The translations under genes were made by a program, and so were the position numbers. From Cryobacterium algoricola (GTDB lineage: Bacteria; Actinomycetota; Actinomycetes; Actinomycetales; Microbacteriaceae), in assembly GCF_004402485.1 (NCBI RefSeq), contig NZ_SOFG01000024.1, positions 62,001 through 126,000 on the forward strand: 64,000 nt of DNA, given 5' to 3'. Position 1 is the first letter of the stretch. Each line of letters begins with the position of its first letter. The notes below the pieces were generated by a model. It saw nothing but the letters and a program-made list of their open reading frames with translations, had not been told where the DNA came from and did not search any database. Below are positions 58,110-64,000 of the stretch, piece by piece.

Positions 58110-59495
58110 GTGGGGGGAGACCCGATCGATTTTCGATCGTGGGTAGACGCAGGGCATTACTTGACTTCACCAGCGGATCTTTTCCCGCCGACCACCCCGA
58201 TTCCGGTGAACGAAGGCCCCCGCCCGTGGCGCCAGACCCTCGATTCCCTGAGCGTCCCGAACTTCCGCCTGTTCACCGCATCCAACGCGGTGGCCATGAC
58301 CGGCACCTGGATGCAGCGCATCGCCCAGGACTGGCTCGTGCTGCAACTGACCGGCAGCGTCGCAGCCGTCGGGGTGACCGTCACGATGCAGTTCGCGCCG
58401 ATGCTCGCCTTCGGCCTCTTCGGCGGCGTGATCGTCGACCGCTATTCGAAGCGGATGCTGCTCATGCTCACCCAGTCGGCTGCCGCCCTGCTCAGTGCGG
58501 TCCTCGCGGTGCTCACCCTCACCAACACCGTGCAGGTGTGGCAGGTCTGGGCGATCGCCTTCCTGGTCGGACTCGTCACCGTGATCGACAACCCCACCCG
58601 CCAGGTCTTCGTGAACGAGATCGTCGGTCCGCGCTACCTCCGTAACGCGATCACCGTGAACTCGACGGTCTTCCAACTGGGCGCGCTGATCGGGCCGGCC
58701 ATCAGCGGAGTCCTGATCGTCGCGGTCGGGTCTGGCTGGTCATTCGGTATCAACGCCGCAGCATGCCTGCTGACCGTCCTCGCCCTGACCCGGCTCGACG
58801 CCTCGGCGCTCTACCGCACGCCGACGGCGCCGCGGCAGAAGGGGCAGCTCGTCGAGGGCCTCCGCTACGTGGTCTCGAAGCCGACCATCCTCTGGCCGAT
58901 CGTGATGCTCGCGTTCCTCTCCGTCTTCTCCCTCAACATGCCGGTGCTCCTCGCCGCATACGCCGACCACGTCTACAAGGTAGGTGCAGGCGGCTACGGC
59001 CTGTTCAACACCCTGATCGCCGTCGGCGCGGTCGCGGGCGCGCTCGCCTCGACCCGTCGGGCCAACATCCGCTTGCGCACGGTCATCGTCAGCGGCGGAG
59101 TCTGGGCACTGATCCAGGCGAGTTCCGGCCTGATGCCCACGGAGATCACCTTCGGGGCCGCTCTCATCGTCACGGGCGTCGCCAACCAGTTCTTCTTCAC
59201 GGCGGGCAACCCCCTCGTGCAGATGTCCTCCAACGTGCGGGTGCGCGGGCGCGTCATGTCGGTCTGGGTGCTCGTGCTGCTCGGCGGCCAGGCGATCGGA
59301 GGACCCCTGATGGGCTGGATCGTCGAGTCATTCGGCCCGGACACCGGGATGCTCGTATCCGGCCTCGTTCCCGCGCTCGCCGCGGTGGTCATCGCCCTGA
59401 TCCTCGCGCACCGCAATGAGCTGCACCTGACCGTGCGCCTCCGTAGGCGCGGACGGCCGGGGGAGCACTGGGGCGGCTCCACCCTCAGTCCCTGA
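58110..59495 (+). CDS. MFS transporter (enterobactin/macrolide-exporter-like)
   Basis: A 461-residue transporter with about 12 transmembrane segments. The core opens DSLSVPNFRLFTASNAVAMT then GTWMQRIAQDWLVLQLTG; the loop between helices 2 and 3 has GGVIVDRYSKRM; NPTRQVFVNEIVGPRYLRNA is typical of the MFS_3 group that includes drug and siderophore exporters. GTG 58110 is chosen because AAGGGAG lies six bases upstream; it gives an N-terminal soluble extension of about 40 residues. The frame stays open to 57969 without support. Substrate unknown. Confidence 0.9.
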   Translation: MGGDPIDFRSWVDAGHYLTSPADLFPPTTPIPVNEGPRPWRQTLDSLSVPNFRLFTASNAVAMTGTWMQRIAQDWLVLQLTGSVAAVGVTVTMQFAPMLAFGLFGGVIVDRYSKRMLLMLTQSAAALLSAVLAVLTLTNTVQVWQVWAIAFLVGLVTVIDNPTRQVFVNEIVGPRYLRNAITVNSTVFQLGALIGPAISGVLIVAVGSGWSFGINAAACLLTVLALTRLDASALYRTPTAPRQKGQLVEGLRYVVSKPTILWPIVMLAFLSVFSLNMPVLLAAYADHVYKVGAGGYGLFNTLIAVGAVAGALASTRRANIRLRTVIVSGGVWALIQASSGLMPTEITFGAALIVTGVANQFFFTAGNPLVQMSSNVRVRGRVMSVWVLVLLGGQAIGGPLMGWIVESFGPDTGMLVSGLVPALAAVVIALILAHRNELHLTVRLRRRGRPGEHWGGSTLSP

Positions 59496-59528
59496 CCGGG
59501 CCCCGGGATCGGCCCTGCGCCGGCCCGG
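59496..59528 (+). terminator. GC hairpin after the MFS gene
   Basis: CCGGGCC (59496-59502) and GGCCCGG (59522-59528) form a 7-bp stem directly after the stop codon, separating the MFS gene from the Wadjet operon. No T-tract follows. Confidence 0.4.
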
Positions 59529-59602
59529 ACGACCGGCCCACTGCACAGAACCGATCCTCCCGCCCGTTACGGTTGAAGGGGTCCGGGAAGGGAACTGCCA
59601 CT

Positions 59603-61105
59603 GTGAGCGAAATTGCGGGTGAACTGGCGCGCGTGCGCGAGGCCTTCGACAAACCCACGCTGCGCTTGCTCGATCGCAAGTGGGCGCCGTTTGTCCTCGC
59701 CGTCTTCAAATCGGCGTTCAGCCGCGACCGGCGGAGCGTGCAGGCCGACCGCCTGCACTCGCAGGTCGACGCCTACCTCGCCGACCTCCGGTCCGTCGGG
59801 AGCGAGGTGCCCGGCAAGAACGGCCGCGCCCTCTGCGTGCAATGGATGAACGACCTGTGGCTCTACCGCGAGACCGGGGAGAACGGTGAGGAGCAGTACT
59901 CGCTCACCTCGCACGCCCTCGAAGCGCTCCTCCTCGTCGACAGCCTCTCCCGGGACCGCGCCCTGATCAGCGAGTCCCGCCTCACCACAATCGTCGACAG
60001 CGTCCGCCACCGCGCGACCCAGGCCAACCCGGACCGGGACGAGCGGATCCGCAGGCTCGACCAGCAGATTGCGGAGAACACCGCGGAACGCGACCGCCTG
60101 CAGGGCGGCGGCGAGATCGCCACCGCCTCCGACGAGCAGATGCACGAGGGATACGCGAACCTCGTCGACCTGATCATGCAACTCCCGAGCGACTTCAAAC
60201 GCGTCGAGGAATCGGTCGCGGCCATGCACCGCCAGATCGTGAGCGACTTCCGCGGTGAGGAGCGCCCCATCGGCGAGGTCCTCGACGAATACCTCGCCAA
60301 GACGGATGCCCTGATGTCGGCGACCGCGGAAGGCCGCGCCTTCGAGGGCGCCTTCACACTGCTGCGCAATGACGCGCTGCTCTCCGATGTCAAGAACGAC
60401 CTCGAGGCGATCCTCGACCACCCCTTCGCCGCCAAGCTGACCACCGCGGAGCGACGCACCTTCCTCGGCACCGTCGGGTTGATCCGCAAGGGCATCGACG
60501 ACGTGCTGACCCAGCGGAACGGCCTCACGACCACCCTCCGCGAGCACATCGTCAACCACGACGTGGTCAAGGACCGCGAACTCGAACGACTGCTTCGGGA
60601 AATCAACAAGGAACTCGCGATCTGGATGGAGACCGCGGGACCCCGGTCGACGGTGACCGCGGAACTCATGCCCGGCATCCTCGACGTGGAACACCTCCGC
60701 GAACGGTTCTACGATCCGCTGGGTCACCGGCCGCCACCGGACCTCGAGGACGTGTCGGAGTACGCCCCCGAGCCGCCGAGCCTCGACGAGATGCGCCGGC
60801 AGGGCGGACCGATGCTCGAACGGATGCGGGACGCCCTCGTGACGTTCCGCGGGACAGACGGCGCGGCATCCGTCGGAGCGGCCTTCAACGGCCTCGAACC
60901 CGCCCTGCGACGCCCGGTCGAGATCCTCGGCATGCTGCAGATCGCGACCCAGGTCGATGCGCTCAGCCGCGCACAGCAGGTGGAGAGCTTCGAGACCGTG
61001 CGGCCCGACGGCAGCCGGCGCACCTTCACGGTTCCCCGGATCATCCTGAACGACGACGAAACCGCGGCCCTGGCCGCCCTGAACTATGGAACCGATCATG
61101 ACTGA
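59603..61105 (+). CDS. jetA: Wadjet anti-plasmid system kleisin subunit JetA (DUF3375)
   Basis: A 500-residue DUF3375 protein, the kleisin-like subunit of the Wadjet (JetABCD) SMC complex that recognises and cleaves circular plasmid DNA. It is rich in long helices: [20 protein letters not shown] near the N-terminus, an oppositely charged coiled-coil with [20 protein letters not shown] near residues 150-170, and [24 protein letters not shown] winged-helix region toward the C-terminus (sequence [19 protein letters not shown]). GTG 59603 follows AGGGAACTG. The jetB gene overlaps its 3' end by 8 bases (ATG 61098 inside the stop region), so the subunits are coupled. Confidence 0.92.
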   Translation: MSEIAGELARVREAFDKPTLRLLDRKWAPFVLAVFKSAFSRDRRSVQADRLHSQVDAYLADLRSVGSEVPGKNGRALCVQWMNDLWLYRETGENGEEQYSLTSHALEALLLVDSLSRDRALISESRLTTIVDSVRHRATQANPDRDERIRRLDQQIAENTAERDRLQGGGEIATASDEQMHEGYANLVDLIMQLPSDFKRVEESVAAMHRQIVSDFRGEERPIGEVLDEYLAKTDALMSATAEGRAFEGAFTLLRNDALLSDVKNDLEAILDHPFAAKLTTAERRTFLGTVGLIRKGIDDVLTQRNGLTTTLREHIVNHDVVKDRELERLLREINKELAIWMETAGPRSTVTAELMPGILDVEHLRERFYDPLGHRPPPDLEDVSEYAPEPPSLDEMRRQGGPMLERMRDALVTFRGTDGAASVGAAFNGLEPALRRPVEILGMLQIATQVDALSRAQQVESFETVRPDGSRRTFTVPRIILNDDETAALAALNYGTDHD

Positions 61106-61892
61106 CGAGTGGACAGACGACCTCGACCGCGACGACCTCGACCGCGACGACCTCGACCGCGATGACCTCGACCGCGACGACGACGGCGTGGACGGTGACT
61201 CCGGCGCCGGGATCGACGCCGCCATCGACGATGAGCCCGCAAGTTTCTCCCTCTTCGAGGGCGACGAGGGCGGCCTCACCGTGGAACAGCGCCGCACCCT
61301 CGTGCTCCTGATGAAGCACCGCTATATCTCCGCCGCGCTGCAGCCAGCGGAATGGCGCACCCTGCTCGACTCGCAGAGGCTGCTCAAATCACGCCTCAAC
61401 GACATGTTCCTCGACCTGCACATCGACCTGCACTATCAGGTCGCGTTCAAACGGCAGGCCGTCTCCGAGGCGGGCGAGCGCTTCCCGACCCTCCTGCACG
61501 ACGTCGCGTACACGCGCGAGGAGACGATCCTGCTCGTGCTGCTGCGCCAGCGGTTCCGCAGCGAGCGTGCCAACGGCCAGGACATCGTCCTCGTCGATCG
61601 CGACAACCTCGTGGAGAACGTCGCGCACTTCCGCCCCGAGTTCTCGACGGACCGGTACGGCGATGCCCGCAAGGCGAGCGCCGCCGTCGACAGCCTCGCC
61701 AAGGCGCGGGTGCTGCTCAAGACGAGCGATCCGGACCGTTTCCGCATCTCGGCCGTGATCGAGGTGCTGCTTCCACTCGAACGGCTCGCCGAACTGCACG
61801 AATGGCTCGTCGAGCAGAACGCAGCGGATGCCCCCGCCGAGGTCGCGCCTGCGCCCGATGAGCTGGACCCCGAACTGGAGGCGATCTCATGA
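61098..61892 (+). CDS. jetB: Wadjet system KITE subunit JetB (DUF4194)
   Basis: A 264-residue DUF4194 protein, the tandem winged-helix (KITE-like) partner of JetA. After an acidic N-terminus with four 5-residue repeats (DDLDR, encoded by the 15-bp repeat at 61116-61175), the conserved domain starts at [20 protein letters not shown] (near residue 60), then [20 protein letters not shown] and [20 protein letters not shown], and ends with an acidic tail ([13 protein letters not shown]). ATG 61098 overlaps the jetA stop; jetC starts within its own stop (ATGA). Confidence 0.92.
   Translation: MTDEWTDDLDRDDLDRDDLDRDDLDRDDDGVDGDSGAGIDAAIDDEPASFSLFEGDEGGLTVEQRRTLVLLMKHRYISAALQPAEWRTLLDSQRLLKSRLNDMFLDLHIDLHYQVAFKRQAVSEAGERFPTLLHDVAYTREETILLVLLRQRFRSERANGQDIVLVDRDNLVENVAHFRPEFSTDRYGDARKASAAVDSLAKARVLLKTSDPDRFRISAVIEVLLPLERLAELHEWLVEQNAADAPAEVAPAPDELDPELEAIS
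61116..61175 (+). repeat. Four 15-bp coding tandem repeats in jetB
   Basis: The unit GACGACCTCGACCGC is repeated four times (one copy has GAT for GAC) and encodes the acidic-basic DDLDR repeats at the start of JetB. The exactness suggests recent expansion. Confidence 0.9.
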
Positions 61893-64000
61893 GCGATTCC
61901 CCGCTCTTCTACATCGACGGATCCACGGAGGGCACGACGCAGTGGCGCGCCGAACTGTTCCAGATGGTCAACTGGGGAGGCTTCCAGGGCCACCACGAGA
62001 TCACCTTCGCCCCCTCGGCGACCCTGCTCTCCGGCGCGTCCGGAACCGGTAAGAGCAGCCTGCTCGACGCCTACCTCGCCTTGATGATGCCCTCGGACAC
62101 CCCGTTCAACGGCGCCTCCAACGACGCGGGGTCCGGCAGGGCCCGGAGTCTCGACCAGCGCAACCTGATGACCTACCTCAGGGGCAAGACCGACTCCAAC
62201 CGTGAGGCCGGAACCGGGGAGATGCAGGACCAGGTCCTCCGCGGCGCGCACGACGCGACCTGGGGCGCGGTCGCGATGACTTTCGTCGACGACAACGGCC
62301 GCCGGTTCACCGTGCTGCGCGCCTATTTCGTGCCGCGGGGCGCGACCCGGTTCGCGGACATCACGATGAAGATGGCCACCCAGGACGGCCGCCTCGACCT
62401 GCGCGACCTCGCCGACGTCACCGAGGCGCGCTTCGACAAGCGAGCGCTCCGGACCCGGTTCCCCGAACTGGATGTCTTCGACACCTACGCGGCGTTCGCC
62501 CAGACCCTCTACACCCGGCTCGGAATCGGCGCCAACGGCGAGGGCGGCAAGGCGCTGCGGCTCCTCGCGCGGATCCAGGCCGGACAGCAGGTCAAGACGG
62601 TCGACGGACTCTACAAGTCGATGGTCCTTGAAGAGCCGGCCACCTACGCGGCGGCCGACAAGGCCGTCGATCACTTCGAGGACCTCGAAAGGTCCTATGG
62701 GGCCATGCTGACCGAGGCCCAGAAGGCGAAGGTCCTCGAACGGATCCCCGACCTGCACCGGGAGTACGAGACCGCGGCGGAGAAGGCCGACCTGATCGAC
62801 ACCTTCGGGGTCCATCGCACCGGTGACACCCCGTTCGTGCTCTGGCAGCTCCTCACCGAGCAGGGACTGCTCGAGGGCGCCGCTGACACCAATCGCATCC
62901 GTCGCCGTGACAACCAGGTCGAGCTCACCCGTGCCAGGAACGCCGAGACCGAGCTCAAGTCCCGCGTCGCCGAGGTCCAGCACCAGCAGCGCGACAACGG
63001 CGGTGACGTGCTCGTCAGCCTGCGGAACGAGATCGGCCTGCTGCGAGACCAGCGCGACGACGTTGCCGCCGAGCGCGCGAAGTTCGACGACCGCACCAAG
63101 ACCCTCGAGCCGTTCACCGGTTCCGCCGCCGAATTCACCCTCGTGCAGAACGACGCGGAACGCTTCCTCACCGGGTTCTCCGGGGCGGAGCGTGACCTCG
63201 AGGCCGAGCGCACGACCCTGCAGCGGAACGCCTTCCCCGTCGAGGAACAGCTCAGGACCCTGGGCCAGGAGCACGACTTCCTCGCGGGACGCGAGAACCT
63301 GGTTCCCCAGCACCTGCACAATGCCCGGCTGATGATCGCGGAAGCCTCGGGGATCCCCGCGGAGGAGCTGCCCTTCGTCGCCGAACTCGTCGACCTCGCC
63401 TCCGGCGAGGAGGCCTGGCGCCAGGCCGCCGAGGTCACCCTGTCGTCCGTGGTGCGCGTCATGCTCGTCGACGAGACGCGGTTGCGCGCGCTCAGCGCCG
63501 CGATCGATCCGTTGCAGATTCCCGTGCGCATCCACTTCGAAGGCGTCGCACTCCGGGCGCACCGGCCCCGCACCGGCGACCCCCGCTTCGTGTCCGGCAA
63601 GCTCGTTTACCAGGATTCGCCCTTCAGCGGCTGGGTCCAGGACCGGGTCAGCGCGCCGAGCCTCGACGCGCTCTGCGTCGCGGACCCCACCGACCTGGCC
63701 GGAGACGGCCCGCGGGTCACCCCGACCGGGCAGACCCGCAATGGCAAGCGCGGGGCACACGGCTGGAACAAGGGCCAGGCGCCGATCATCGGCTTCTCGA
63801 ACACCGGTCGCCTCGCCGAGATCGTGGCAGAACGCGCCCAGCTGACCGGCGCGGCCGAGGCATTCGCCCGGGATGCCGCCGAAGTGGGAAACCGCATCGC
63901 CGACCTCCGCCGCAGGCGAGGCGCCCACCAGTACGTCGTCGACACCACCTGGCTATCGATCGATGTGGCCGGCGCCGAGGTCAGGATCGCGGAGAAGGAA
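61889..64000 (+). CDS. jetC: Wadjet system SMC-like ATPase JetC (partial, runs off window)
   Basis: The first 704 codons of an SMC-like ATPase. The head domain opens [20 protein letters not shown] and has Walker [13 protein letters not shown] (residues 49-60). It then enters a coiled-coil arm ([20 protein letters not shown], followed by further heptad-like stretches) and a hinge-like region with [20 protein letters not shown] near the window end. Walker B and the ABC signature must lie beyond the right edge. ATG 61889 overlaps the jetB stop in ATGA. The order JetA-JetB-JetC is that of Wadjet systems, so jetD (TOPRIM nuclease) should follow. Confidence 0.92.
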   Translation, partial: MSDSPLFYIDGSTEGTTQWRAELFQMVNWGGFQGHHEITFAPSATLLSGASGTGKSSLLDAYLALMMPSDTPFNGASNDAGSGRARSLDQRNLMTYLRGKTDSNREAGTGEMQDQVLRGAHDATWGAVAMTFVDDNGRRFTVLRAYFVPRGATRFADITMKMATQDGRLDLRDLADVTEARFDKRALRTRFPELDVFDTYAAFAQTLYTRLGIGANGEGGKALRLLARIQAGQQVKTVDGLYKSMVLEEPATYAAADKAVDHFEDLERSYGAMLTEAQKAKVLERIPDLHREYETAAEKADLIDTFGVHRTGDTPFVLWQLLTEQGLLEGAADTNRIRRRDNQVELTRARNAETELKSRVAEVQHQQRDNGGDVLVSLRNEIGLLRDQRDDVAAERAKFDDRTKTLEPFTGSAAEFTLVQNDAERFLTGFSGAERDLEAERTTLQRNAFPVEEQLRTLGQEHDFLAGRENLVPQHLHNARLMIAEASGIPAEELPFVAELVDLASGEEAWRQAAEVTLSSVVRVMLVDETRLRALSAAIDPLQIPVRIHFEGVALRAHRPRTGDPRFVSGKLVYQDSPFSGWVQDRVSAPSLDALCVADPTDLAGDGPRVTPTGQTRNGKRGAHGWNKGQAPIIGFSNTGRLAEIVAERAQLTGAAEAFARDAAEVGNRIADLRRRRGAHQYVVDTTWLSIDVAGAEVRIAEKE

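Noticed and set aside
61436..63928. 830-codon open frame on the minus strand opposite jetB/jetC
   Set aside because: The plus strand encodes JetB and JetC with clear motifs; the minus frame is a GC-frame shadow without any family feature.
1..64000. CRISPR array, prophage or integrative element
   Set aside because: No regularly spaced repeats, cas genes, integrase, terminase or att-like duplications were seen.

Overview
This is 64 kb of GC-rich chromosomal DNA from an actinobacterium, most likely a member of the Microbacteriaceae (Cryobacterium/Leifsonia-like). The reasons are the dense GC-rich coding on both strands, frequent GTG starts and ATGA/GTGA gene overlaps, and actinobacterial families (DUF3090 and SCO1664-type proteins, DUF6230/DUF6114, PGPGW protein, DtxR/MntR, CsoR). 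Genus is an inference. I found no rRNA, tRNA, CRISPR array, transposase or phage gene. The window reads as ordinary chromosome with accessory islets, and both ends cut a gene.

Layout. 1-11.1 kb: partial pyridoxal kinase, two ECF-sigma operons with membrane and lipoprotein partners (1.7-3.3 kb and 8.7-11.1 kb), and a TetR-controlled oxidoreductase pair with two near-identical operators. 11.2-13.4 kb: a manganese module made of a yybP-ykoY riboswitch, a CaCA-family cation exchanger and a convergent MntR/DtxR repressor. 13.4-20.6 kb: MarR plus enoate-reductase-like flavoenzyme, patatin, cupin, ArsR plus a double SRPBCC protein, a macrodomain protein and a relic of a second macrodomain gene. 20.7-29.2 kb: metabolic and conserved genes, including a histidine phosphatase/DUF3090/kinase-like cassette. 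29.2-33.1 kb: ABC transporter divergent from a histidine kinase/LuxR response regulator pair. 33.1-39.8 kb: exported protein, a large PAS-GGDEF-EAL protein, and PspA with a membrane partner. 39.8-44.2 kb: DUF6230/DUF6114 operon with TetR, then a GntR operon. 44.4-49 kb: CoA-type Nudix hydrolase, a repeat-rich intergenic region, LLM flavoenzyme, MsrA and a DEAD-box helicase. 49-52.3 kb: copper resistance (CsoR, CopZ, CopA, SHOCT protein). 52.3-59.5 kb: DUF1206 protein between two copies of a 66-bp palindromic repeat, acyl-CoA ligase, acetyltransferase, YitT, LLM enzyme and MFS transporter. 59.6-64 kb: jetA, jetB and the first part of jetC of a Wadjet anti-plasmid system, running off the right edge.

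How parts fit together. The manganese module couples a translational riboswitch on the exporter mRNA with an MntR protein whose gene converges on it with overlapping stop codons. The copper operon has two identical CsoR operators, and a third G-tract core faces the helicase gene. The Wadjet genes overlap in the order expected for the kleisin, KITE and SMC subunits; the nuclease gene jetD should follow beyond the window. The most interesting non-coding signals are the riboswitch switching helix (11380-11386 against 11433-11439), two 101-bp inverted-repeat elements at 45.1-45.4 kb, the 66-bp repeats around the DUF1206 gene, and the macrodomain relic at 18.5 kb.
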